From contig DATLJF010000164.1 of NCBI GenBank assembly GCA_035539015.1, positions 1 through 11,913 on the forward strand: a stretch of DNA of 11,913 bases, read 5' to 3'. Position numbers and translations under genes: made by a program. This document shows positions 1 through 9,946 of the stretch, in pieces. Position 1 is the stretch's first letter; every line of letters begins with the position of its first letter. The stretch comes from Stenotrophomonas_A sp035539015 (GTDB lineage Bacteria > Pseudomonadota > Gammaproteobacteria > Xanthomonadales > Xanthomonadaceae). The notes beneath the pieces were generated by a model. It ran no database searches. It was not told the origin of the DNA and worked only from the letters and a program-made list of their open reading frames with translations.

Positions 1-1302
<1,302 letters not shown>

Positions 1303-1399
1303 GGGGGTTTTCCTTGGGGATAGCTTTCTTCGGAAGGACCGCGTTCGACCCTTGCCGAAAGCGGGCGGCCGGGCGGATCGGCCATGACACGAAACTCTT

Positions 1400-1431
1400 A
1401 AAAAAAACCGCGGCGCATCACTGCGCCGCGG
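1400..1431 (-). terminator. Intrinsic terminator after rpsO
   Basis: On the minus strand a perfect 10-bp GC-rich stem (CCGCGGCGCA / TGCGCCGCGG) closes a 4-base loop (GTGA) and is followed at once by eight T residues (1407-1400). It starts 10 bases after the rpsO stop codon. This is a textbook rho-independent terminator between rpsO and pnp, in the place where E. coli also has one. Transcription of pnp must therefore come from read-through or from a promoter in 1303-1399, where I see no good sigma70 match. Confidence 0.93.
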
Positions 1432-1441
1432 AGGTATTCGA

Positions 1442-1702
1442 TTAGCGACGCAGGCCCAGTTTCTCGATCAGGGACTTGTAGCGCTCGCCGTCTTTCTTCT
1501 TGAGGTAGTCCAGCAGGCTGCGGCGGCGGTTGACCATCTGCAGCAGGCCGCGGCGGCTGTGGTGGTCCTTCTTGTGGGCCTTGAAGTGACCGGTCAGCTG
1601 CTCGATGCGGGCGGTCAGCAGGGCGACCTGGACTTCCGGCGAACCGGTGTCAGCGGCGCTGCGCTTGTTGTCTTCAATGACTTTCTGGGTGTCGATCGAC
1701 AT
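1442..1702 (-). CDS. rpsO: 30S ribosomal protein S15
   Basis: S15 is a primary 16S rRNA-binding protein that organises the central domain (platform) of the 30S subunit. The product has 86 residues against 88-89 usual. It shows the family core: DTGSPEVQVALLTARIEQLT near 18-37, HFKAHKKDHHSRRGL near 39-53, and VNRRRSLLDYLKK near 57-69. The ATG at 1702 (MSIDTQKVIEDNK) is preceded by only a weak AGAG Shine-Dalgarno. A much longer open frame runs upstream to 2164, but the S15 family starts here. The gene has its own good promoter (1815-1843) and a perfect terminator (1400-1431), so it can be expressed alone as well as with truB. E. coli S15 represses its own translation through a leader pseudoknot; I infer that something similar is possible here but cannot show it. 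Confidence 0.98.
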   Translation of the reverse strand: MSIDTQKVIEDNKRSAADTGSPEVQVALLTARIEQLTGHFKAHKKDHHSRRGLLQMVNRRRSLLDYLKKKDGERYKSLIEKLGLRR

Positions 1703-1814
1703 GGTGTTTTCTCTGTGATGCGGGGTCGGCAGGAACGCGCTAGGGGCGCACCACCTGACTCGCCGTTTGCTAAGGAATGCGCGTGCTGCGCGAGATGCCT
1801 GAAAAGGCCGCGAA

Positions 1815-1843
1815 ATTGTACCGGCCAGGGGCGCTGCGAACAA
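1815..1843 (-). promoter_or_regulatory. Sigma70-type promoter for rpsO (pnp)
   Basis: On the minus strand TTGTTC (1843-1838) and TACAAT (1820-1815) are separated by exactly 17 bases. The -10 element matches five of six consensus bases. The motif lies in the truB-rpsO gap, 24 bases after the truB stop codon, and would give an rpsO leader of roughly 105 nt. This leader contains short self-complementary stretches (for example GCGC repeats near 1740-1790) but no fold I can assign. Confidence 0.75.
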
Positions 1844-1866
1844 GGTCGGGCTTTGCACGCCCCCGT

Positions 1867-2769
1867 TCAGGCATTGAACAAGCGCTGCGGCGCCAGCAGC
1901 CCGGTCTCGTCGACCCGGCCCAAACCGGAGGGCTGGCCGTCCGCACCGAACACCGCCACCTCGCCCACCGGGAAGGCCACATCGCGTAGCCGCTGGCCCA
2001 TGCGAAAGCGCCTGGCCGGCTCTTCTTCGAGATCCACGCGCGGGAAATCCGCCAGCCCGGCCGCCAACGGCAGCAACAGCGACTCCGCCGCCTCGCCGGC
2101 CGCCAGGCGGGCTTCCAGGTCCGCCAGCGTGCACATGGCCGGGGTCCGGAACGGCTCCACCCACAGCCGCCGCAGGCTGGCGATATGCGCACCGCAGCCC
2201 AGCGCTTCGCCGAGGTCGCGGGCCAGGCTGCGAATGTAGGTACCCGAGCCGCAGGTGACCCGCAGTCGCAGCGTCGCGCCGGCCAGCTCAAGGATCTCGA
2301 TCGCCTGGACCTCGACCTCGCGCTCCGGCGCTTCGATTGCCTCGCCGCGCCGGGCCTTGGCGTACAGCGGCTCGCCGCCCTGCTTCAGGGCCGAGTAGAT
2401 CGGCGCACGCTGGCGGATGCGCCCGGTCAGCGGGACCAGCGCTGCGGCGATCGTGGCCAGGTCCAGCGCCGGCACCGGGCGCTCACGCAGGATCGCGCCG
2501 TCGGCGTCATCGGTATCCGTGGTGACGCCCAGCACGATCCCGGCGTCATAAGCCTTGGCCGATCCCAGCAGCAGGCCGGCGATCTTGGTCGCCTCGCCGA
2601 AGCACAGCGGCAGCAGCCCGGTGGCCAGCGGGTCGAGCGAGCCGGTGTGGCCGCCCTTCTCCGCTCGCAGCAACCGACGCGCAGCCTGCAGGGCCTGGTT
2701 CGAGCTCAGGCCGGCAGGCTTGTCCAGCAGCAGGATGCCGTCGAGGCGACGGTAGGGAATTCGAGACAT
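1867..2769 (-). CDS. truB: tRNA pseudouridine(55) synthase TruB
   Basis: TruB converts U55 in the T-loop of tRNAs to pseudouridine and also acts as a tRNA folding chaperone. The product has 300 residues, normal for a proteobacterial TruB. The catalytic motif GGHTGSLDPLATGLLPL is at about 39-55, with Asp46 as the expected nucleophile. Further signatures are PIYSALKQGGEPLYAKARRG (near 124-143), CGSGTYIRSLARDLGEALG (near 173-191) and a C-terminal PUA-like segment from about 245. The ATG at 2769 begins MSRIPYRRLDGILLLDKPAG, matching the family, although no strong Shine-Dalgarno precedes it. It lies downstream of rbfA, from which it is separated by a REP-type inverted pair. It ends 24 bases before the rpsO promoter. 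Identification is secure. Confidence 0.97.
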   Translation of the reverse strand: MSRIPYRRLDGILLLDKPAGLSSNQALQAARRLLRAEKGGHTGSLDPLATGLLPLCFGEATKIAGLLLGSAKAYDAGIVLGVTTDTDDADGAILRERPVPALDLATIAAALVPLTGRIRQRAPIYSALKQGGEPLYAKARRGEAIEAPEREVEVQAIEILELAGATLRLRVTCGSGTYIRSLARDLGEALGCGAHIASLRRLWVEPFRTPAMCTLADLEARLAAGEAAESLLLPLAAGLADFPRVDLEEEPARRFRMGQRLRDVAFPVGEVAVFGADGQPSGLGRVDETGLLAPQRLFNA

Positions 2770-2780
2770 GGTCTGACCGG

Positions 2781-2873
2781 TTGTAGGAGCGGCTTCAGCC
2801 GCGACCGTGGATCATCGGCGTGCGGAAGGTTGACCGCGACCGGACAGTGTCGGGGCTGAAGCCCCTCCTACAA
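2781..2873. repeat. REP-type inverted pair (doublet) between rbfA and truB
   Basis: Two copies of a palindromic element lie head to head. Left: TTGTAGGAG then GCGGC-TTCA-GCCGC (2781-2802). Right, read on the minus strand: TTGTAGGAG then GGGGC-TTCA-GCCCC (2873-2852). Nine outer bases are identical in inverted orientation (2781-2789 and 2865-2873), and each copy has its own 5-bp stem with a TTCA/TGAA loop. The copies differ by a G-C to C-G swap that keeps the stem intact. The layout matches bacterial REP/BIME elements mobilised by RAYT (TnpA_REP) transposases, and this core is common in Lysobacteraceae and pseudomonads from general knowledge. In the transcript the pair could fold into a large hairpin. 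No transposase is in the window. Confidence 0.82.
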
Positions 2874-2879
2874 GGGAAC

Positions 2880-3254
2880 TCAATCTTCCGGGGTTTCATC
2901 GGCCGGCGGCGCCGGCAGATCGCGCAGCAGGTTATCGATGCGCTCGCCGCGGTCGACCGAGTCGTCGTAGTGGAAATGCAACTCGGGCACGTGGCGCAGC
3001 TTCATCGCACGCGCCAGCTGCATGCGCAGTTCGTAGGCGATCAGCTTCAGGCCCTTCATCGCCTCGGCCGAGCGTTCCTGCTGCAGCGCGGTGACGAAGA
3101 CCTTGGCATGGGCCAGGTCGCGGGTGATCTCGACGTCGGAAACGCTGACCGACGGCAGGCCGTGTTCACGCACGGCCACATGCACCAGAGTGCCGAGTTC
3201 GCGGCGCAACTGGGCCGAGACGCGGTCGGTGCGGTGGAAAGATTTGGTAGGCAT
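2880..3254 (-). CDS. rbfA: 30S ribosome-binding factor RbfA
   Basis: RbfA is a small single-KH-domain protein that binds immature 30S subunits near the 5' helix (h1/h44) of 16S rRNA and is needed for late maturation, notably in the cold. The product has 124 residues, within the family range. It shows the N-terminal helix signature (HRTDRVSAQLRRELGTLV, about 7-24), the SVSDVEITRDLAHAKVFVT strand-helix block (about 37-55), the LRHVPELHFHYDDSVDRGERI segment near 85-105 that is typical of the family end, and an acidic/Pro tail. The ATG at 3254 (MPTKSFHRTDR) is the family start; the Shine-Dalgarno is weak. It sits 89 bases after infB, with a strong hairpin in the gap, and is followed by the REP doublet before truB. 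Confidence 0.96.
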   Translation of the reverse strand: MPTKSFHRTDRVSAQLRRELGTLVHVAVREHGLPSVSVSDVEITRDLAHAKVFVTALQQERSAEAMKGLKLIAYELRMQLARAMKLRHVPELHFHYDDSVDRGERIDNLLRDLPAPPADETPED

Positions 3255-3295
3255 GGCAATGGCGCTCGCTATGGGGGCATCGGTGGAGGGAACTG

Positions 3296-3323
3296 GATCC
3301 GGGCCGCTTCAGCGACCCGGATC
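3296..3323 (-). other. Strong hairpin between infB and rbfA, not a terminator
   Basis: On the minus strand GATCCGGGTCGC-TGAA-GCGGCCCGGATC forms a 12-bp stem (one T/G wobble) with a 4-base loop, 20 bases after the infB stop codon. No T-run follows (the next bases are CAGTTCCC), so it is unlikely to stop transcription alone. It may protect the 3' end of infB mRNA or mark a processing point between infB and rbfA; that role is inference. Confidence 0.6.
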
Positions 3324-3343
3324 TGCATTCCCCGATTCCGCGC

Positions 3344-6073
<2,730 letters not shown>

Positions 6074-6099
6074 TCGGATCCTATGATCTGGTTGGCGCC

Positions 6100-6152
6100 C
6101 CCTCGCCCAGAGCAAGGGAAGCGCAGATTCTAAGCCCTGATCGGTTCAGGGC
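6100..6152 (-). other. Two hairpins in the nusA-infB gap
   Basis: The 95-base gap holds two stems on the minus strand. The first is GCCCTGA-ACCGA-TCAGGGC (6152-6134), 7 bp and perfect, 17 bases after the nusA stop codon. The second is CCCTTGC-TCTGG-GCGAGGG (6118-6100), 7 bp with one wobble, just upstream of the infB Shine-Dalgarno. Neither has a T-run, so they look like RNA processing or translation-control structures rather than terminators. Their function is not known. Confidence 0.45.
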
Positions 6153-6168
6153 GCGTTTCATCGCCGGC

Positions 6169-7680
6169 TCATTCGCCGCGCTCCAAGCGGGCGATCTCCT
6201 CGGCGCGGGCTGACAGGATCAGCGCGGCGGCGCGCTGGGCGGTCATGCCCTCGATTCCGAAATCGACGATTTCATCGGCGGCCAGGTCGGACAGGTCCTC
6301 GCTGGTGCGCACGCCATGGCTGGCCAGGGCGTAGGCGGTGGCCTCGTCCATGCCTTCCAGGGCCAACAGGTCCTCGGCCGGCTGGTGCTCGTCCAGGACT
6401 TCTTCCTCGGCCAGGGCGGCATTGAGCAGGGCGTCGCGGGCGCGGGCGCGCAGTTCCTCGACGATGTCCTCGTCAAAGCCCTCCACCGCCAGCAGCTCGC
6501 CGACCGGCACGTAGGCGATTTCCTCGACCGTGCTGAAGCCTTCGGCCACCAGGATGCCAGCGATTTCCTCGTCGACCTCGAGCTTTTCCATGAACAGCTG
6601 GCGAGCCGCGGCCTGCTCGGCCTCGCTCTTGGCCTGGACCTGGTCGGCGGTCATCACGTTGAGCTGCCAGCCAGTCAGGCGGCTGGCCAGGCGCACGTTC
6701 TGGCCGCCCTTGCCGATCGCCTGGGCCAGGCGGTCTTCGGCCACGGCCAGGTCCATCGAATGCTTTTCTTCATCGACGATGATCGACTGCACTTCGGCCG
6801 GGGCCATGGCGTTGATGACGAAGTTGGCCGGGTTCTCGTTCCACAGCACGATGTCCACGCGCTCGCCATTGAGCTCGTTGGACACGGCCTGCACGCGCGA
6901 GCCGCGCATGCCGATACAGGCGCCGATCGGATCGGTGCGGCTGTCGTGGGCGATCACCGCGATCTTGGCGCGGTCGCCCGGATCGCGGGCACAGCCCTTG
7001 ATCTCGACCAGGCCCTGGCCGACTTCCGGCACTTCGAGCTTGAACAGCTCGATCATGAATTCGGGCGCGGCGCGGCTGATGAACAGCTGCGGGCCACGCG
7101 GTTCCGAGCGCACCTCGGCCAGGTAGCCGCGGACGCGGTCGCCGGCGCGCAGGACGTCGCGCGGGATGCCCTTGTCCTTGGGGATGAAGCCTTCGGCGTT
7201 GCCGCCGAGGTCGACATAAATATTGCCGCGCTCGGCACGCTTGACCACGCCGGTGATCAACTCGCCCACGCGGTCCTTCCAGGCGTCCACGACCTGCTGG
7301 CGCTCGGCCTCGCGCACGCGCTGGACGATGACCTGCTTGGCGGCCTGGGCAGCGATGCGGCCGAAGTCGGGATTTTCGATCTGCTCTTCGATGTAGTCGC
7401 CGATTTCCACGCCGTCGGCTTCATCGACCGCGTCCATCATGCGGATCTGGCGATCCGGCGAATCCATCACCACATCGTCGGCCACCACTTCCCAGCGGCG
7501 GTAGGTTTCGTAATTGCCGTCCTTGTGGTCGATCGACACGCGGGTCAGTACGTCCTGGTCGGGGTAGCGCTTCTTCGCCGCCGAAGCCAGCGCGGCTTCG
7601 ATCGCTTCGAAGATCACTTCACGCGGTACGCCTTTTTCATTGGCCACCGCGTCCACTACCAGCAAAAGTTCCTTGCTCAT
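6169..7680 (-). CDS. nusA: Transcription termination/antitermination factor NusA
   Basis: NusA binds RNA polymerase and nascent RNA, increases pausing and intrinsic termination, and takes part in rRNA antitermination. The product has 503 residues (E. coli 495). Domains: RNA-polymerase-binding N-terminal domain (1-130); S1 domain (about 137-202, GVVKRAERGNIYVDLGG); KH1 with GACIGMRGSR at 253-262; KH2 with AIGKGGQNVR at 321-330; and two C-terminal acidic helix-hairpin repeats (about 365-420 and 436-495), the gammaproteobacterial form. The ATG at 7680 has GGAG seven bases upstream. That Shine-Dalgarno lies inside the last codons of rimP (rimP stop only 4 bases before), so the two genes are probably translationally coupled. 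NusA represses its own operon in E. coli, which makes the terminator-like hairpin upstream of rimP a natural candidate target here (inference). Confidence 0.98.
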   Translation of the reverse strand: MSKELLLVVDAVANEKGVPREVIFEAIEAALASAAKKRYPDQDVLTRVSIDHKDGNYETYRRWEVVADDVVMDSPDRQIRMMDAVDEADGVEIGDYIEEQIENPDFGRIAAQAAKQVIVQRVREAERQQVVDAWKDRVGELITGVVKRAERGNIYVDLGGNAEGFIPKDKGIPRDVLRAGDRVRGYLAEVRSEPRGPQLFISRAAPEFMIELFKLEVPEVGQGLVEIKGCARDPGDRAKIAVIAHDSRTDPIGACIGMRGSRVQAVSNELNGERVDIVLWNENPANFVINAMAPAEVQSIIVDEEKHSMDLAVAEDRLAQAIGKGGQNVRLASRLTGWQLNVMTADQVQAKSEAEQAAARQLFMEKLEVDEEIAGILVAEGFSTVEEIAYVPVGELLAVEGFDEDIVEELRARARDALLNAALAEEEVLDEHQPAEDLLALEGMDEATAYALASHGVRTSEDLSDLAADEIVDFGIEGMTAQRAAALILSARAEEIARLERGE

Positions 7681-7684
7681 TTGG

Positions 7685-8275
7685 TCACTCCGCGCGCGGC
7701 TTCTTGGCCGCCGACTCGTTGGATGGTTTCTTGTTGCCCTGGCCCGGCTTCTTCGGACCCGGCTTGTTCGGTTTTTGCGGCGCCAGCCCCAGCGCGACCC
7801 AGTCGGGCAGGATCCGCGCCTTGTCGATGTTGTCGAAGGCCAACACGATGTCGGCGCCCTCCACGGCCAACACGACTTCGCCGGCGGCCTCGTCGACCCG
7901 CACGATCTCGCCCTGCAGGCGGCGGCGATTGTTCTGCGCCAGCTTCAGCGTGACCTTGACCGACTCGCCGGCATGGCGGCCGAACTGGGCCAGGGTGAAC
8001 AGCGGCCGGTCCACGCCTGGCGAGGAAACTTCCAGGGTGTAGTTGCCGCTGATCGGATCTTCGACATCCAGCTGCGCCGACACTTCACGGCTGACGCGCT
8101 CGCAATCGTCGATGTTGACCATGCGCTCGGGCTGTTCGGCCAGCGGCACGTCGATATACAGGCGCAAGGTTGCGCTGCCCGGCGCCGGCAGGTACTCGGC
8201 GCCCAACAGCTCCAGCCCCAACGCCTCGACGGTGGGTGCCAGCAGGTCGGCGATTTCAGTTGCCTTGTCGCTCAC
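7685..8275 (-). CDS. rimP: Ribosome maturation factor RimP
   Basis: RimP assists early assembly of the 30S subunit. The product has 196 residues, longer than the roughly 150 of E. coli RimP. The N-terminal alpha/beta domain carries SATLRLYIDVP (about 34-44), DDCERVSREVS (56-66) and the family signature NYTLEVSSPGVDRPL (78-92). A C-terminal SH3-like domain runs to about 160. The extra length is a Lys/Pro/Gly/Asn-rich tail (about 165-196) that looks disordered and basic. The start is GTG at 8275, with GAGG six bases upstream; MSDKATEIADLLAPTVEALGLEL fits the family N-terminus. It is the first protein gene of the nusA-infB cluster and is preceded by an unusual 304-base leader. Confidence 0.95.
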   Translation of the reverse strand: MSDKATEIADLLAPTVEALGLELLGAEYLPAPGSATLRLYIDVPLAEQPERMVNIDDCERVSREVSAQLDVEDPISGNYTLEVSSPGVDRPLFTLAQFGRHAGESVKVTLKLAQNNRRRLQGEIVRVDEAAGEVVLAVEGADIVLAFDNIDKARILPDWVALGLAPQKPNKPGPKKPGQGNKKPSNESAAKKPRAE

Positions 8276-8331
8276 AGCTGCCCTCGTTAAATGGGGATGG
8301 GCCCGGCGGAACTCCAGCCCCGGGAAAACAA

Positions 8332-8354
8332 CAAGGGGCCCAACGGGCCCCTTG
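8332..8354 (-). terminator. Terminator-type hairpin before rimP
   Basis: On the minus strand CAAGGGGCCC-GTT-GGGCCCCTTG is a perfect 10-bp stem with a 3-base loop, followed by TTGTTTT (the first T-rich bases begin at 8331). It looks like an intrinsic terminator. It may end transcription from the CBS/esterase unit. Because the only promoter-like motifs I see for rimP lie upstream of it, it may also act as an attenuator of the rimP-nusA-infB transcript. Confidence 0.75.
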
Positions 8355-8519
8355 CGAGTGTGCCGGCCTCTGGGGCCGGCGCGGCAGCGGGAACGTGGCT
8401 GCCACCAATCGGATCCAGCGGCCCGGCCCTAGTCGAGCCGGTCGGGTTCCGCCAGCGGAGCCGCTTCCCAGCCAATCGCCCGAGGCGCCGGCCCTGAAAC
8501 GCTTTCCGCAAGAGCCGGT

Positions 8520-8548
8520 ATGTTACGTCCTGCCCTACCCCCTGGCAA
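8520..8548 (-). promoter_or_regulatory. Sigma70-type promoter candidate for rimP-nusA operon
   Basis: On the minus strand TTGCCA (8548-8543; five of six -35 bases) and TAACAT (8525-8520; four of six -10 bases) are spaced by exactly 17 bases, starting 32 bases after the esterase stop codon. The transcript would start near 8513 and give a leader of about 240 nt that includes the terminator-type hairpin. It is the best sigma70 match in the gap, but the -10 element is imperfect. Confidence 0.5.
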
Positions 8549-8559
8549 CCCTTGTGCCA
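8545..8559 (-). promoter_or_regulatory. Sigma54-like -24/-12 element overlapping the sigma70 -35
   Basis: On the minus strand TGGCAC-AAGGG-TTGC matches the core sigma54 consensus (TGGCAC, five bases, TTGC), with GG and GC ten bases apart as required. The base after TTGC is C rather than the preferred A or T. The same bases also form the inverted repeat TGGCA-N7-TGCCA (8559-8543), so it could instead be an operator or a small RNA stem. I see no enhancer-binding-protein gene in the window. Confidence 0.35.
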
Positions 8560-8579
8560 CCGGGCCGGCGAGCGGGCGC

Positions 8580-9935
8580 TCACAGGCCGGAGGGGAAGGT
8601 CTCCGGCACCGCATCGTGCCGCGGCGCGCCCCCGGCATCCGCGGTGACCGGGCCGGTCCGGTCGAACCAGACATAGGCATCGAACTGCTCCGGCCACCGC
8701 ACCTGCGCGTAATGGCTGTAGAACTCGGTTTGCGGCAGGTAGAGGACGCCGATGAACCGTTGCAGCCTTTCGCCGGCCAGTGCCTGTCGCAGCGGCGCGT
8801 GCACGCCTGGCCGCAGGTCGAGCAGGAAGCGCGGGATGCCCGTGGCATGGCAAAGATGCTCGACGCTGCCCGGCCGCGAGGGCAGCACCGCCTTGATCTC
8901 CATCGGCCCGTCCCACTGGCTGGCCGCCGCGACGTGTCCGTCGTGGGTGCCAAAGCCCACCAGCGCGGCGTCAGCGCCGAAACGCTGCCGACACAACTGG
9001 CCGACATTCAGTTCACCGCGGGCGCTGCCCATCTCGGTGGCACGGGCATCGCCGATATGCGAGTTGTGCGCCCACACCACCGCGCGCGAGCGCGGCCCGC
9101 GCGCGTCGAGCAACGCCATCAAGGTGTCGAACATATGGGTGTCGCGCAGGTTCCAGCTTTCGGCGCCGCCGTAATACATGACGCGGTAGTAGCGCTCGGC
9201 TGCGGCCACCAGGCGCGCGTTCTGCGCCGCGTCCAGGAAGGCTTCGCCTTCACCCTGCCGGCCTTGGTCATAGTCGAGCTGCCGCGCCAACAGTTCCCGG
9301 CATTGCTGGACCACCGCCTGCTCGCATTTTCGGTAGGCCGCCTCCAGCACGGCATGGCCGTAATCGGCCGGCGACGACTGCCAGGGGTCCAGGCAGCCGT
9401 AGCGCCCGCGCGCCTCGCTGGCGGCCTGTGGATCGACCTGCTGCAGATAAGCCAGCACCGCCTGCATCGAGCGCCCGAGGCTGTACAGGTCCAGGCCGTA
9501 GAAGCCGGCGCGTTCGCCGACCGGCCGCGAACGGTTGTGCTCGCGCAGCCAGCGGGCCAACGACGCGACTTCGGCATTGCGCCACATCCAATGCGGGAAG
9601 CGCTCGAACGCGCCGGGGGCGATCGGCTCGGCCTGGCGCCCCTGGGCATAGCGATGGATCGACGCGGCGTCCGGCCAATCGGCTTCCACGGCGACGAAAT
9701 CGAAGCCGTGGCGTTCAATCAGGCGCCGGGTAATGGCCGTACGTGCGCGATAGAACTCCGAAGTACCGTGGCTGCACTCGCCCAGCAACACCACGCGGCA
9801 ATCGCCGAAGCGCTCGAAGGCGTTGGCGAACGCGGGATCGTCGAGTTCGGGCAGCGGCTCCAGCGCCTGCGCCAACAAGCCAGGATCGAGCCTGCGCTCC
9901 CGCGTCCCCTGCCCCGTATCGCTCGATGCCGACAT
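8580..9935 (-). CDS. Erythromycin esterase family protein (COG2312-like)
   Basis: The product has 451 residues from the ATG at 9935 and belongs to the erythromycin esterase / succinoglycan-biosynthesis-related family. Visible signatures are VVLLGECSHGTSEFY (about 48-62; Glu53, His56 and Glu60 correspond to the GE-x-x-HG active-site motif), VAVEADWPDA (about 82-91), SWNLRDTHMFDTL (about 260-272) and VVWAHNSHIGDAR (about 286-298). The last carries the second conserved histidine region. No signal peptide or membrane segment is apparent, so it is probably cytoplasmic. Plasmid-borne EreA/EreB hydrolyse the macrolide lactone ring, but for chromosomal relatives like this one the substrate is generally unknown and I do not claim resistance. 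A GTG at 9944 is an alternative start. I prefer the ATG because GGTGG lies five bases upstream of it. The CBS gene ends 11 bases before it (2 bases before the GTG), so the two are almost certainly co-transcribed. Confidence 0.85.
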   Translation of the reverse strand: MSASSDTGQGTRERRLDPGLLAQALEPLPELDDPAFANAFERFGDCRVVLLGECSHGTSEFYRARTAITRRLIERHGFDFVAVEADWPDAASIHRYAQGRQAEPIAPGAFERFPHWMWRNAEVASLARWLREHNRSRPVGERAGFYGLDLYSLGRSMQAVLAYLQQVDPQAASEARGRYGCLDPWQSSPADYGHAVLEAAYRKCEQAVVQQCRELLARQLDYDQGRQGEGEAFLDAAQNARLVAAAERYYRVMYYGGAESWNLRDTHMFDTLMALLDARGPRSRAVVWAHNSHIGDARATEMGSARGELNVGQLCRQRFGADAALVGFGTHDGHVAAASQWDGPMEIKAVLPSRPGSVEHLCHATGIPRFLLDLRPGVHAPLRQALAGERLQRFIGVLYLPQTEFYSHYAQVRWPEQFDAYVWFDRTGPVTADAGGAPRHDAVPETFPSGL

Positions 9936-9946
9936 CCCGGCCACCG

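Larger units (their letters stand above)
8276..8579 (-). other. Gene-free region upstream of rimP (likely structured leader)
   Basis: This 304-base gap separates the esterase stop codon from rimP and contains no credible gene; the open frames that cross it are GC-driven and lack family features. Read on the minus strand it holds promoter motifs at 8559-8520, a structured stretch, a local hairpin GCCGGCC-CCAGA-GGCCGGC (8380-8362), and a terminator-type hairpin (8354-8332) 57 bases before rimP. GGGCCGGCGC (8494-8485) can pair perfectly with GCGCCGGCCC (8382-8373), competing with the local hairpin. CTTGCG (8512-8507) can pair with CGCAAG (8356-8351), competing with the base of the terminator stem. 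Possible readings are an attenuated 5' leader, a small RNA of about 180 nt, or simply the 3' end of the upstream unit. Confidence 0.5.

Noticed and set aside
1703..2164. N-terminal extension of the rpsO frame up to 2164
   Set aside because: S15 begins at the ATG at 1702; the upstream codons overlap truB and encode low-complexity Gly/Arg-rich sequence.
6316..7953. 545-codon plus-strand open frame across nusA and rimP
   Set aside because: It is an antisense shadow crossing two well-supported genes; no ribosome-binding site or family motif was seen.
8332..8520. Known structured RNAs (4.5S, 6S, RNase P, tmRNA) in the rimP leader
   Set aside because: I looked for their conserved cores and did not recognise any, so the region is left as an unnamed candidate only.
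8287..8916. 209-codon minus-strand frame covering the end of the esterase and the rimP leader
   Set aside because: It overlaps conserved esterase motifs in another frame and its translation is Arg/Ala/Gly-biased with no recognisable features.
8580..9935. Calling the esterase-family gene a macrolide resistance gene
   Set aside because: Family membership and active-site motifs do not establish macrolide substrate; it sits in a chromosomal housekeeping setting with a CBS gene, not on a resistance element.
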